From: Hyphomicrobium nitrativorans NL23
Lineage (GTDB): Bacteria > Pseudomonadota > Alphaproteobacteria > Rhizobiales > Hyphomicrobiaceae
Direction of reading: 5' to 3'
DNA: 64,000 bases
Assembly (NCBI RefSeq): GCF_000503895.1
Contig: NC_022997.1
Coordinates: 888,501 to 952,500 of the forward strand
This document shows positions 1-8,988 of the stretch, piece after piece. The position numbers were made by a program, and so were the translations under genes. The notes under the pieces are model-generated. The model worked only from the letters and a program-made list of their open reading frames with translations, made no database searches and was not told the DNA's origin. The stretch's first letter is position 1, and the number at the start of each line of letters is the position of its first letter.

Positions 1-951
1 CACGGCCTGGCGTACGCCGTCCGAGATGGCGATGGTGTTGGCCTTGGCCTGACGTACGATCTCGACGCCGATGGCGGTGCTTCCGTCGAGGCGCGTGATG
101 GCGGTCGCGTCCTGGAAGGCCCATCGTACGAAGGCCACATCGCCGACCTTCGTTCGGGCGTCGATTTCGAGGGCCGCGACATCGGCGGGGGTATCGATGG
201 GGGCTTCCGCGCGCACGATGAGCTGCTGGGTGGCGTTTTCCAGCGCGCCGGATGGCGTCGTGATGGAGGCCGCCCCGATCGTCGAGATCAGGTCGCTGAG
301 GCCGATGCCGCGTGCGGCGAGGGCCACCTGGGAGACGCGGACCTCAATGGTGCGTGCGCGCAGGCCGTAGGAGTTTGCGGCCGCGACGCCGTCGACGGCT
401 GCGAGCCGATCCTCGATGACGTTCTCGACCAGATCCGTCAGCTCGCTTTCCGAGAGGGTATCGGACGCGACGGCCATGCGGATGATGGGGGAGGCATCCG
501 CGTCGGCCTTCATGACGCGCGGCTCCTGATCCATGTCGTTCGGCAACTGGCGGGCGACGCTGGCGACCGCGTCGCGGACGTCCATCGCTGCAACCTGCAT
601 GTCGGTGGCGGTCGAGAACTCGATGGAGACCCGGCTCGATCCGTAAGACGAGTTGGAGGTGATCCCCGTGACGCCCTGGACGCGTGCCACCGCGCTTTCG
701 ACGATGGCCGTCACCTGCGCGTCCATGCTCTCGGGGGAGGCACCGGGGAAGCTTGAGCTCACCGTCACCACGGGCCGGTCGACGTCGGGAAGCTCGCGGA
801 TCTCGATGTTCTGAACCGCTGCGATGCCGGCGATGATCACGAGCAGGTTGACGACCATGGCCAGGATCGGCCGGCGAACGAACACGCCGACCCATCCGCC
901 ATCGCCTGCCGGGCGGCGCATTGGGTCAGTCTCATTCGGGGAGGTCGTCAT
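1..951 (-). CDS. RND-family efflux permease, N-terminal part (runs off window)
   Basis: This reading frame stays open from an ATG at 951 to base 1, giving 317 codons of an inner-membrane RND transporter that continues beyond the window. The N-terminus has a short cytoplasmic stretch, a first membrane helix (PILAMVVNLLVIIAGIAAVQ) and then the RND signature around RELPDVDRPVVTV and FPGASPESMD, followed by the porter subdomain. The family exports drugs or other small molecules by proton exchange in complex with a periplasmic adaptor and an outer-membrane channel. The adaptor gene lies 53 bp upstream on the same strand, so the two form an operon. A second ATG eleven codons in (MRRPAG) is an alternative start. 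Substrate cannot be read from the sequence. Confidence 0.9.
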   Translation of the reverse strand, partial: MTTSPNETDPMRRPAGDGGWVGVFVRRPILAMVVNLLVIIAGIAAVQNIEIRELPDVDRPVVTVSSSFPGASPESMDAQVTAIVESAVARVQGVTGITSNSSYGSSRVSIEFSTATDMQVAAMDVRDAVASVARQLPNDMDQEPRVMKADADASPIIRMAVASDTLSESELTDLVENVIEDRLAAVDGVAAANSYGLRARTIEVRVSQVALAARGIGLSDLISTIGAASITTPSGALENATQQLIVRAEAPIDTPADVAALEIDARTKVGDVAFVRWAFQDATAITRLDGSTAIGVEIVRQAKANTIAISDGVRQAV

Positions 952-1004
952 CAGGGGACTCCGGTAGGCTTAAAGACGTGGCGAGGAGGTGTGAGGGGCT
1001 CCCG

Positions 1005-2072
1005 TCACGAGCCCGCTTCTCGCACCTGCTGTCCCGGGCGGAGGAAGCCGCCGCCCTCGTGGACGATTTTGTCGCCTGCCTTGAGGGCTGCGTCGATGAA
1101 GACGCGGTCGCCGTCCCGCGCGAGGATGGCGGCGTTGATCCGCTCGACCGTGTTCTCGGCGGTGACACGCCAGACGTAGGCTCCTGCGCGGTCCCATTGG
1201 ATCGCGAGCCCCGGAACGACGGGAGATTCGTCGCCGGTGAGCTGGACACTGACGGAAAACGTGGAGCCGGGAATAAGGCTCATGTCGGGGTTCGGGACTT
1301 CGCCGCGTACGGTGAGTGTGCGTGTCACGGGATCGATGCGCGTGCCGACGGCCCGGACACTTCCGTTGTGGATCTCGCCAGGGCGTGCGGCGAGCGTTGC
1401 TCTCACCGGCATGCCGATCTTGATCGCCGGCGCTGCGGCCTCGGGAACCGTGAACTCGATGACAATCGTGGAGCGGTCGTCGAGCGTGGCGACCGGCGTG
1501 CCGATGGCGAGATAGTCGCCGGTGTCGAGATCGGTCAGGCCGACGATGCCCGAGAAGGGGGCCCGAATCGTCATGCGCTCGACATCGTCGCGGGCGCGCC
1601 GCAGGGCGGCATCGGCAACCTTCAACGCCGTGTCTGCATCCGCTCGCGTGACGCGCGACACGGCGCCTTCGGTGAGTTGTTTGTAGCGCTCAACGGCGTC
1701 GAAGGCCTGCTGGCGCTGGGCCTCGGCCGATTCGACCGCGATCGCTTCCTGCTCTGAACTCAAGCGGATGAGGGGTTGGCCGGCCTCAACCTTGTCGCCG
1801 CCTTGGAATAGCACGTCTTCGATGACGCCTGCGACACGCGTCGTCAGCGTCACCTGCTGGCGCGCCCGACCGGAACCGACCGCCGCCACACGCTCTATGG
1901 CGGGGGCGGTGCGCACCTCATAGGTGGAGACGACGGGATCGCCGTCGATCATGCGGCGTTCCCGCTGGGCGTCGGCGGGTGTCGGAAATGCGCTCGCTAT
2001 AAGGGCCGCGGCTGCGCCCGCGATGGCTGAGAAAAACGGCCATCGCCGTGCGTGTGCGGAACTCGATATCAT
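1005..2072 (-). CDS. RND efflux periplasmic adaptor (membrane fusion protein)
   Basis: A 355-residue HlyD/AcrA-type adaptor that would link the RND pump encoded just downstream to an outer-membrane channel. Residues 1-35 form a signal sequence with an Ala-rich core ending near DAQ. The lipoyl/barrel-sandwich half-motifs (TRVAGVIEDVLFQGGDKVEAG and TIRAPFSGIVG...DTGDYLAIGTP) flank a short helical hairpin rich in Glu, Ala and Arg (about 115-165). A beta-barrel and membrane-proximal domain follow (VTRTLTVRGEVPN...GSTFSVSVQL). Length is normal to slightly short for the family, consistent with a short hairpin. The gene is first in the operon visible here. No adjacent outer-membrane factor or regulator is seen. 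Confidence 0.92.
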   Translation of the reverse strand: MISSSAHARRWPFFSAIAGAAAALIASAFPTPADAQRERRMIDGDPVVSTYEVRTAPAIERVAAVGSGRARQQVTLTTRVAGVIEDVLFQGGDKVEAGQPLIRLSSEQEAIAVESAEAQRQQAFDAVERYKQLTEGAVSRVTRADADTALKVADAALRRARDDVERMTIRAPFSGIVGLTDLDTGDYLAIGTPVATLDDRSTIVIEFTVPEAAAPAIKIGMPVRATLAARPGEIHNGSVRAVGTRIDPVTRTLTVRGEVPNPDMSLIPGSTFSVSVQLTGDESPVVPGLAIQWDRAGAYVWRVTAENTVERINAAILARDGDRVFIDAALKAGDKIVHEGGGFLRPGQQVREAGS

Positions 2073-2260
2073 TGATCCCCCCTTCTTTCCGAGACGCGAT
2101 CTCTCCGGGAGAGCGCTTTATCTTGTGGCGCGTTTCGTGCGGCGACGGTCGCGTTGAGAACGGCGCGATCTGCGAATATCCGTCGAACGCTACCCTCAGT
2201 TCATGGTCAGGTCATGGAACCTGCCGCCGATAGTTTCGGTTTCAGCGGGCGCGGTCCCGC

Positions 2261-2298
2261 AAAAAGAAACCGGCGGGCTCGCGAGCGGCCCGCCGGTT
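2261..2298 (-). terminator. Intrinsic terminator of the ferric-iron binding protein gene
   Basis: Read on the minus strand, a perfect 11-bp stem (AACCGGCGGGC with GCCCGCCGGTT, 2288-2298 and 2268-2278) with a 9-nt loop is followed by TTTCTTTTTG. It lies 30 bp after the stop of the iron-binding protein gene, a classical Rho-independent layout. Confidence 0.8.
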
Positions 2299-2327
2299 CA
2301 CGTGTCGTTATGCCTAGCCGCTCGGGC

Positions 2328-3380
2328 TTATTGAGGGCCGGCGTCGAAGCGGACTTTGTCGACCAGTTCGGACGCCTTGCGGCGCAGCGCGGCGATCTCG
2401 GCGATGGGAAGCGTGTCCGCCTTCAGTTCGCCCCAGCTTTTCACCAGATCCGAGCTTTCGGCACCGACCACAATCGGGTACTCGCCGCTCTTGCCGACGT
2501 AGCTTTCCTGCGATGTCTTCGAGAGGAAGAACTCGATCAGCTTGACCGCATTGTCGCGGTTCGGGGCATGAGCCGCGAGCGCGCCGCCGGAAATGTTGAC
2601 GTGCGTGCCGCGGTCGGCCGCATTCGGGAAGAGGATTTTGATCGATTCGGCGACCGGCTTGTATTCCTCGTTCCGCATCATGCCGGCCATATAGTAGGTG
2701 TTGCCGATGGCCACATCGCAGAGGCCGGCGTGCACGTTGCGAGCGCCTTCGCGGTCGCCGCCTGCGGGCTTGGTGGCCAGATTATCGCGGACGCCGGAGA
2801 GCCACGCCTCGGCCTTTTCCTCGCCGTGGTGTGCAATCATGGAAGCGATAAGAGCGATGTTGTAGGTGTGCTGGCCGGAGCGGGAGCAGACCTTGCCTTT
2901 CCATTTGGGTTCGGCCAGCTCTTCGTACGTGATTGCGTCCTGAGCCACGCGTTCCTTGGAAGCGTAGACGATGCGCGCGCGCTGCGTGAAGCCGACCCAA
3001 TGGTGCTCGGGATCACGGAAGCGAGCATCGACGGTTTCGTCGACGACCTTCGATTCGAGCGGCTGCGTCACCCCGGCGTCTTTGGCCTGGATGAGCAACC
3101 CTGAGTCGTTGACGATCAGGAGGTCGGCGGGGCTGTTGCGGCCTTCGGCCGTCATGCGCTCGATGATGCCGTTCCGGCCGAACACGACATTGGTCTTGAT
3201 GCCCGTTTCGGCGGTGAAGGCGTCGAGAATTTCCTGAATAAGGCCCGGCTCGCGGTAGGAGTAGATGTTGACGACTTCGTCCGCCTGGGCCTGGGCGCCG
3301 AGTGCGCTTATCGCGGCGACGGCCAGAAGTGCGCGTGACCGTGTCGCCTTCGCGAGAAGGGCGGTCCGTAGCTTTTTCAT
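2328..3380 (-). CDS. Ferric-iron ABC transporter substrate-binding protein (FbpA/FutA type)
   Basis: A 350-residue periplasmic iron-binding protein. The signal peptide ends near ALGAQAQA (about residue 33), and the mature protein begins with the family-typical VNIYSYREP. The adjacent tyrosine pair Y229-Y230 in GNTYYMAGM matches the Fe(III)-coordinating tyrosines of FbpA/FutA proteins, and SGGALAAHAPN is typical of the C-lobe. Its role would be capture of ferric iron for an ABC importer. No permease or ATPase gene is adjacent, so it either serves a distant transporter or acts as an orphan. It diverges from the siderophore-receptor gene across a 416-bp region and ends at a strong terminator, so it is monocistronic. 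Confidence 0.93.
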   Translation of the reverse strand: MKKLRTALLAKATRSRALLAVAAISALGAQAQADEVVNIYSYREPGLIQEILDAFTAETGIKTNVVFGRNGIIERMTAEGRNSPADLLIVNDSGLLIQAKDAGVTQPLESKVVDETVDARFRDPEHHWVGFTQRARIVYASKERVAQDAITYEELAEPKWKGKVCSRSGQHTYNIALIASMIAHHGEEKAEAWLSGVRDNLATKPAGGDREGARNVHAGLCDVAIGNTYYMAGMMRNEEYKPVAESIKILFPNAADRGTHVNISGGALAAHAPNRDNAVKLIEFFLSKTSQESYVGKSGEYPIVVGAESSDLVKSWGELKADTLPIAEIAALRRKASELVDKVRFDAGPQ

Positions 3381-3796
3381 AGGTCAGTTCTCCAATAATC
3401 GGGGGTCAAGGTCCCGCTATCGGCTGGCCGTCGGAGGGCATCGGCGCGTGCCTATGCCCCCCTGTTCCGGCCGGCAGGATGCCATCACTCCATAGTGCAC
3501 CGCGGAAAACTACGTCAAGAAAGTCAACTTTTTTGCGACGACGCCTTGCTTCGGGGCGATCCGATGACCGATCGGCGGCGGCTATGTCATTCTGTCGCTG
3601 GGTTGCAAAAAAGCTTCACCTGCGGAACAGGCGTTCCTTCCGTAGGCGTCAATAGTTGACATGAGTAGTATAGATTCAGCAGGATCATTTTGCCGTTCGA
3701 CCGCTCGGCGGGAGGGGAACGGGCCACCGCGTTCTATCTGCGTGGGGCCTGCGTCGTCTGGCGAAGAAGAATTCGCCTGGATTTGGGGGAAGTGAA
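3381..3796. other. 416-bp divergent intergenic region of the iron genes
   Basis: This region separates the minus-strand iron-binding protein gene from the plus-strand receptor gene and must hold both promoters. I find one reasonable minus-strand sigma-70-like promoter (listed separately) but no convincing Fur, Irr or RirA site by eye. A Shine-Dalgarno-like GGGGGAAG lies just before the receptor ATG. No coding sequence is supported. Confidence 0.6.
3490..3518 (-). promoter_or_regulatory. Candidate promoter for the iron-binding protein gene
   Basis: On the minus strand TTGACG (3513-3518) and CTATGG (3490-3495) are separated by exactly 17 bp, pointing toward the iron-binding protein gene 110 bp downstream. 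An overlapping imperfect palindrome (AAAGT-CA-ACTTT, around 3520-3531) sits at the upstream edge of the -35 element and could bind a repressor. The -10 match is weak. Confidence 0.35.
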
Positions 3797-6151
3797 ATGG
3801 ACTGCATAAAGAACTCGCGCGATCACGATGGGGTCGCGCCCTGCCGCGGTGACGGCTCGTCGGCGGTTGCTGGTACGACGCTCGGGCTTCTTCCGATCCT
3901 GGCCGTCGCGATGTCGGGATCGGCTTTCGCGCAAAGCTCGGTTTCGGTGGATGAGATTACGGTCGGCGGCGGCGGAACGCCTGCTCCGGCCGCGGCCCCG
4001 GCCGAGGATTACGAGTTGGAGGCGGCTCCGGCTGCTCCTACCGATCTCAGCCTTCGCGACGGTGGCGCGGGTGTTCTGAACCCGGGTGTTTCCTCGTCCG
4101 CAAAGGCAACGGCTTCTCTGTTGAACACGCCGCAGACCGTGACGGTCATTCCCGGCACGCTGATCCAGCAGCGCCAGGCGACCACGATGGTGGAAGCGCT
4201 GCGCAACACGCCGGGCATCACGTTCGACGCGGGCGAGAACGGATTTTCGTCGGGTCCGAACCAGTTCAACATCCGCGGTTTCAATTCCGTGGGCAGCCTT
4301 TTCATTGACGATACACGCGATAACGGCAGTTTCACGCGCGATACCTTCAATATCGAAGGAATCGAGATCGTAAAGGGCGCGGCATCCGACAACGGACGCG
4401 GTACGGCTGGCGGTTACGTCAATACCGTCACCAAGACACCGCAGATCGGCAACTTCGTTGCCGGGACGGCGGGTATTGGGTTTGACGAATACGATTCCGA
4501 GATGCGCCGCCGCGCGACGCTTGACGTCAACCAGAGCTTCGGGACCGTCGGTGTTCGCCTCAATGGCATGATTCAGGACGGCGGCGTCGCAGGCCGCGAC
4601 ATTGCCGAGAACGATGCCTGGGGCGTGGCGCCGTCGCTCGCCTTCGGTCTCGGGACCGGTTTCCGCGCGACTTTCGCTTATGAGCACTATGAGCGGAACG
4701 ACGTTCCTGACATGGGTGTTCGTATCAACGGGCGGCAGACTGCTCCGAACTTCGGCTCCGTTCGGATTCCCGGCGCAGGTGCGCGTCCGAATGACGATGG
4801 AACCGTCTCGCGCGATTATGCCTACCCGCAAACGCGGCTAGGGTTCGACGATACAGTGCAGGACGCTTTCCTCGCACGCTTCGAGTACGACATCGTTCCG
4901 GGCGTGACGATCAGCAACCAGACGCGCTGGGCCAACGTGGACCGGGAAGCCAGAACATATTATGTCAACGGTGCTGCGATCCCCGCCCAGCCATTCAACT
5001 ACGATCGCAACAACGAGACGCTGAGCAACCAGACGAACATCCGGGCGAAGTTCAACACCGGTCCGTTCAAGCACACGCTGTCAACGGGTGTGGACCTCTC
5101 TCGTGAAGAGTCTTCGGCTCGCCGAGCGAGCAACCAGACCGCAAACATCGAGATCGACACCGTTGCATTCTACGCATTCGATACGATCGAGTTGACCCGG
5201 CACTGGCAGCTTACCGGCGGTGTTCGCGTCGAGCATTACGACCTCGATTTCGCTGGTCACCAGCTTGTCAACATCCCCGCAGGCGCCGGTCCTGTTCAGT
5301 GGAGCGATTCCGAGACCACGGTCGGCGGCAAGATCGGCCTTGCCTATAAGCCGGTGGACAATGGAACGTTCTATGCGTCCTACGGTCTGTCGCATCTGCC
5401 GCACGGCGCGTTGCTTTCGAACCCGGATATTGCCCGCAACGGGCAGAACGGCTTCCCTGGCTTCGTTCCGGGTGCCGATCCGGTCGAGTTGCACAACTAC
5501 GAAATCGGCGTGAAGTGGGATTGGTTCGGCGGCAAGCTGTCGACCACCGCCGCTCTGTTCCACACCGAGAAGAAGAACGTCGGCTATCCGACGACGACCG
5601 GCGTGCTTCCCGCGGGGGTCGTGTACGGCAAGCAGCAGGTTCAAGGTCTTGAGCTCGGCATTGCGGGCGAGATCACCGAGCGCTGGAAGGTGTACGGCGG
5701 TCTTCTCTGGATGGACAGCGAGCGTAAGCACGGTCCGGCTGTCGATGCGGCGCTCAATGGCGACTATGGCGCAGGCTTGATTCCGGCTGTCACGACCACG
5801 AACGGCGACGAGCTGGCTTACACGCCGAACTTCTCCGCCACGCTGTGGATGACCTACGATCTGACCGACAAGTTCACCTTCGGCGGCGGCATCCAGTATG
5901 TCGGCGACTCGTGGGTTGGACGTCCGGACGACGCGCTGCGCGTGATCCCGAACGGCAAGTTCGGCAAGGTGCCGGATTACTTCCTGGTTAACCTCTATGC
6001 GTCGTACGACATCACGGACAACATCGAGCTGTCGCTCAACGTCGACAACGTGTTCGACGAGGAATATGTCCAGACGCTCAACTGGAACGGCAACTGGGGC
6101 TATCTCGGTGCGCCGCGCACCTACTGGCTCTCGGCGAACTTCAAGTACTGA
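3797..6151 (+). CDS. TonB-dependent siderophore receptor
   Basis: A 784-residue outer-membrane receptor for ferric siderophores. The N-terminus has an extended signal peptide (hydrophobic core about 26-45, ending AFAQ), then a TonB-box-like DEITV (52-56) and an Ala/Pro linker. The plug begins near residue 90 (NTPQTVTVIPGTLIQQR, then ALRNTPGITFDAGENG, NIRGFNS and the plug motif GxGRGTAGGYVNTVTK). A 22-strand beta-barrel follows and ends in the aromatic C-terminus ANFKY typical of outer-membrane proteins. The plug motifs resemble the catecholate receptor group (Fiu/PiuA-like), which agrees with the PiuC-type gene downstream, but the ligand is not proven. Energy would come from the TonB-ExbBD genes at 8132-10639. 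Confidence 0.95.
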   Translation: MDCIKNSRDHDGVAPCRGDGSSAVAGTTLGLLPILAVAMSGSAFAQSSVSVDEITVGGGGTPAPAAAPAEDYELEAAPAAPTDLSLRDGGAGVLNPGVSSSAKATASLLNTPQTVTVIPGTLIQQRQATTMVEALRNTPGITFDAGENGFSSGPNQFNIRGFNSVGSLFIDDTRDNGSFTRDTFNIEGIEIVKGAASDNGRGTAGGYVNTVTKTPQIGNFVAGTAGIGFDEYDSEMRRRATLDVNQSFGTVGVRLNGMIQDGGVAGRDIAENDAWGVAPSLAFGLGTGFRATFAYEHYERNDVPDMGVRINGRQTAPNFGSVRIPGAGARPNDDGTVSRDYAYPQTRLGFDDTVQDAFLARFEYDIVPGVTISNQTRWANVDREARTYYVNGAAIPAQPFNYDRNNETLSNQTNIRAKFNTGPFKHTLSTGVDLSREESSARRASNQTANIEIDTVAFYAFDTIELTRHWQLTGGVRVEHYDLDFAGHQLVNIPAGAGPVQWSDSETTVGGKIGLAYKPVDNGTFYASYGLSHLPHGALLSNPDIARNGQNGFPGFVPGADPVELHNYEIGVKWDWFGGKLSTTAALFHTEKKNVGYPTTTGVLPAGVVYGKQQVQGLELGIAGEITERWKVYGGLLWMDSERKHGPAVDAALNGDYGAGLIPAVTTTNGDELAYTPNFSATLWMTYDLTDKFTFGGGIQYVGDSWVGRPDDALRVIPNGKFGKVPDYFLVNLYASYDITDNIELSLNVDNVFDEEYVQTLNWNGNWGYLGAPRTYWLSANFKY

Positions 6152-6173
6152 GCCGCCGGTTAACGAACACACG

Positions 6174-6205
6174 CAGAGGCTGAGCGGAATCAAGGTCAGC
6201 CTCTG
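6174..6205 (+). terminator. Hairpin after the receptor gene
   Basis: A perfect 10-bp stem (CAGAGGCTGA at 6174-6183 with TCAGCCTCTG at 6196-6205) and a 12-nt loop lie 23 bp after the receptor stop. There is no U-tract behind it, so it may protect the 3' end of the receptor mRNA rather than terminate transcription. Confidence 0.55.
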
Positions 6206-6223
6206 CAGAAACGGGTAAGAAGA

Positions 6224-6256
6224 GAATGCCGGGCTTGCCCGGCATTCTTGCGTTTT
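6224..6256 (+). terminator. Intrinsic terminator between receptor and PiuC-type gene
   Basis: GAATGCCGGGC (6224-6234) pairs perfectly with GCCCGGCATTC (6237-6247) and is followed by TTGCGTTTT. The AAGGAG ribosome-binding site of the next gene begins at the very next base (6257). This close packing suggests partial termination or attenuation rather than a full stop, since the downstream gene has little room for its own promoter. Confidence 0.7.
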
Positions 6257-6270
6257 AAGGAGACGATCCC

Positions 6271-6951
6271 ATGCTCGTAACCATCCCGGACGTGCTATCG
6301 GCAGAGGAACTCGCGCATATCCGCCGCGTGCTCGAAGGTACGCAGTGGGTGGATGGGCGCGTGACGGCCGGAGATCAGGCCGTGAAGGTCAAAAACAATC
6401 TGCAAGTGCCGATCGATTCTCCTGCGGCCCAAGAGCTGGGGCAGATCGTCCTTGGAGCGCTCGGGCGCAACGCGAAGTTCATGACGGCCGCGCTGCCGCT
6501 GCGCGTGCTGCCGCCGATGTTCAACCGCTACGACGAAGGCATGACGTTCGGTGCGCATGTCGATGGCTCGATCCGGACGTTGCCGGGCGGCCAGCGGCTT
6601 CGTACGGACGTTTCGTCCACGCTGTTCCTGACGCCGCCCGAGGATTACGACGGCGGCGAGCTGGTCGTGCACGATACCTACGGCAAGCACACCGTGAAGC
6701 TGCCAGCGGGACATCTCGTCGTCTATCCCGCAACGAGCATGCACAGCGTGACGCCCGTCACGCGCGGCAGCCGCTGGGGGTCGTTCTTCTGGTCGCAGTC
6801 GATGGTGAAGGACGATTGGCGCCGCCACATGCTCTACGATCTCGACATGTCGATCATGAGCGTGCGCGAGAGGCTGGCGGACGACGATCCGGCCGTTGTG
6901 GGGCTTACGGCGCATTATCATAACCTGATCCGCGCCTGGTCCGAGACCTGA
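6271..6951 (+). CDS. piuC: PKHD-type Fe(II)/2-oxoglutarate-dependent hydroxylase, PiuC/YbiX family
   Basis: A 226-residue non-haem iron dioxygenase. The jelly-roll iron ligands are visible as H96-x-D98 in GAHVDG and H158 in SMHSV, with an Arg shortly after (R165 or R168) for 2-oxoglutarate. The C-terminal [11 protein letters not shown] and the overall length match the PiuC/YbiX family. These genes are habitually neighbours of TonB-dependent siderophore receptors; the biochemical substrate is not established in general. An ideal AAGGAG sits 8 nt before the ATG and directly follows the terminator-like hairpin. The gene is part of the iron island and is probably iron-repressed, although no operator was recognised. 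Confidence 0.92.
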   Translation: MLVTIPDVLSAEELAHIRRVLEGTQWVDGRVTAGDQAVKVKNNLQVPIDSPAAQELGQIVLGALGRNAKFMTAALPLRVLPPMFNRYDEGMTFGAHVDGSIRTLPGGQRLRTDVSSTLFLTPPEDYDGGELVVHDTYGKHTVKLPAGHLVVYPATSMHSVTPVTRGSRWGSFFWSQSMVKDDWRRHMLYDLDMSIMSVRERLADDDPAVVGLTAHYHNLIRAWSET

Positions 6952-6991
6952 GACGGACGACGGTGGACATGACGAGCGAGAGGAATGCGTC

Positions 6992-8104
6992 GTGACGGAC
7001 GGACCTCAACACGCGGTGCCGCCGGATTGCGTGTCCGCCGCCGATTACGAGCGGTATGCGCAGGCGCGTCTTCCCGCCGATGTCTGGGCCTATATCGCGG
7101 GTGCCGGCGCCGACGGTTTCACGCAACGCTGGAACCGCGAGGCGTTCGACAACATGCGCCTTGCGGGGCGTGTGCTGACCGACATGAAGGTCGCTTCGAC
7201 GGAGAGGGTGCTTTTTGGAAAAGCGCTGACCGTCCCGATCCTCGTTGCGCCCGTCGCACATCAAAAGCTCGTGCATCCCGACGGCGAGCTTGCGGCTGTG
7301 CTCGGGGCTTCGGCCGTGTCCGTGTGGATGACGGTGAGCACGCTTGCCAGCGTTCGTCTTGAGGAGGTCGCGGAGGCGGCGCAGACGACGCTTTGGTTCC
7401 AGCTCTATATGCAGGCGACGCGCGAGGCGACGCTTTCCCTCGTGCGGCGCGCGGAGGCGGCGGGGTACGCGGCCATCGTGGTGACGGTGGATGCACCCGT
7501 GAACGGCGTGCGCAACATCGAGCAGCGTGCGGGGTTCCGGCTGCCGCCGCACGTGCGGCCGGTCAATATCGATGGCGTCCCGGGGCCAGTTTCAAGGGCT
7601 GGGCCCGGCGAAAGCCCCGTCTTCAAGGGGCTGCTCGACCATGCGCCGACGTGGGCGGATGTGGAGTGGCTGCGCAGCGAGACGAAGCTGCCGATCCTGC
7701 TCAAAGGTATCGTCCATCCCGACGACGCGGAGCGTGCGATTGCGAGCGGCGTTGACGGCATCGTGGTGTCGAACCATGGCGGCCGCACGCTGGATACGCT
7801 GCCGGCCAGCCTCGACGCGCTGGAGGCTGTGGCGTGGCGCGTTGCCGGGCGCGTCCCGCTCATTCTCGATGGCGGCATTCGTCGCGGAACGGATGTACTC
7901 AAGGCGCTGGCGCTCGGTGCCCAGGCGGTGATGATCGGGCAGCCGATCCTGCACGCTCTTGCCGTGGCAGGACCCGTGGGGGTGATCCACCTCCTCACCA
8001 TCCTGCGCGCGGAGTTCGAGGCGGCGATGGCGCTCACGGGATGTGCGCGCGTGGGCGACATCACGCGGAGCGTGCTCTGGGAGCCGCCCGGGTCAATCGG
8101 CTGA
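6992..8104 (+). CDS. FMN-dependent alpha-hydroxy-acid oxidase/dehydrogenase
   Basis: A 370-residue TIM-barrel flavoprotein of the glycolate oxidase / L-lactate dehydrogenase family, which oxidises L-2-hydroxy acids to 2-oxo acids. Key signatures are FQLYMQ (FMN/substrate tyrosine), the active-site lysine in LPILLKG, the catalytic histidine and arginine in SNHGGRTLD, and the phosphate-binding DGGIRRGTDVLKALALGA. The start is a GTG at 6992 preceded by GAGAGGA; an upstream ATG is out of frame. It follows the PiuC-type gene by 40 bp and is probably cotranscribed. Its link to iron uptake is unclear; making a 2-oxo acid for the dioxygenase is one inference. It ends 27 bp from the convergent tonB gene. 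Confidence 0.92.
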   Translation: MTDGPQHAVPPDCVSAADYERYAQARLPADVWAYIAGAGADGFTQRWNREAFDNMRLAGRVLTDMKVASTERVLFGKALTVPILVAPVAHQKLVHPDGELAAVLGASAVSVWMTVSTLASVRLEEVAEAAQTTLWFQLYMQATREATLSLVRRAEAAGYAAIVVTVDAPVNGVRNIEQRAGFRLPPHVRPVNIDGVPGPVSRAGPGESPVFKGLLDHAPTWADVEWLRSETKLPILLKGIVHPDDAERAIASGVDGIVVSNHGGRTLDTLPASLDALEAVAWRVAGRVPLILDGGIRRGTDVLKALALGAQAVMIGQPILHALAVAGPVGVIHLLTILRAEFEAAMALTGCARVGDITRSVLWEPPGSIG

Positions 8105-8131
8105 ACAGAGAAAGTTCCGGCCGTCTCGGTC

Positions 8132-8986
8132 TCAGCGCGTAAAGCGGATCGGCACGTTGACGGTCACGCTGCCGCCTCCGACGTTGGACGGCGGGGCCGG
8201 TACCGGGCTTGCCCGGCGGGCGAGAGCCACGGCGGCTTGATCGAGCGCGGCATTACCAGAGGATCGCGTCAGCCGCACGCCGGTTACGCTTCCCGAACGG
8301 TTGATGGTGAAGGAGATCGAGGCGGTGCCGCGGGCGCCGCCGCCGGGATGGCGTTTATGGCGGTTGAGATGCGCGACGAGCCGTCCGCGCCAGGTGGCGG
8401 CCGACATCGACGACGACGTGCCGGCGCGCGGAGCTGCGTTGGTTCTGGATTTCTTGGCGTTTTTGACGGCACGCGGCGCCATGGCCTGAGACGCGACGGA
8501 CTGCTTGCGCGGCGGCTTCTTGGCTTTCTTCTGCTCGACGAGTTTCTCGACTTCCGGCTCCTCCTCCTTGGGAAGGGGCTTGTCCTCGATCGGTTGCGGG
8601 AGAACGGCTTCCGCATGCTGAAGCTCGGCAAGCTTGGGGATGTCCTCGATCGGCTTGGGCCGCGCGACAGGCATGTCCTCCATTTCAAGGAGCTCTTCGA
8701 CGACATCGTCGGAGATGTTGGCGATGCTCTCTTCGGACGCAGCCTGCTCCGGCCCGACTGCCAGTTCCTGCGGAGGGACGTCGGGTGCGGAAACGACAGG
8801 CGCGATGTCGATCATGATGGCGCCTGCGGGCTCGCCCGCGCTCTCGGCGGCGCGCGGCCAGTTGAGCACCGCGTAAGCGATCCCGGCCTGCATGGCGGCC
8901 ACCGTCACGGCGGCTCCGAGCCAGCGCGTGGCGGAAGTGACGAGCGACTCGCCGTCGCGTTCGTATTGCCAGGCAAGAGAAACCAC
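8132..8986 (-). CDS. tonB: Energy transducer TonB
   Basis: A 284-residue TonB-family protein. One N-terminal membrane helix (about 22-44) is followed by a long periplasmic linker rich in Pro, Glu and Lys (about 90-190, with PKP and KPPRK stretches). The C-terminal TonB domain is about 205-284 and contains HLNRHKRHPGGGARGTASISF and the end PIRFTR. It transmits proton-motive-force energy from ExbB-ExbD to outer-membrane receptors such as the one at 3797-6151. The start is a GTG with GGGAGG lying inside the 3' end of exbD, so translation is coupled to exbD, whose stop is 2 bp upstream. Confidence 0.94.
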   Translation of the reverse strand: MVSLAWQYERDGESLVTSATRWLGAAVTVAAMQAGIAYAVLNWPRAAESAGEPAGAIMIDIAPVVSAPDVPPQELAVGPEQAASEESIANISDDVVEELLEMEDMPVARPKPIEDIPKLAELQHAEAVLPQPIEDKPLPKEEEPEVEKLVEQKKAKKPPRKQSVASQAMAPRAVKNAKKSRTNAAPRAGTSSSMSAATWRGRLVAHLNRHKRHPGGGARGTASISFTINRSGSVTGVRLTRSSGNAALDQAAVALARRASPVPAPPSNVGGGSVTVNVPIRFTR

Positions 8987-8988
8987 TA

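Noticed and set aside
3656-3684. TTGACA as a -35 element for the siderophore-receptor gene
   Set aside because: No acceptable -10 hexamer at 16-18 bp; the nearby TATAGAT is only 6 bp away.
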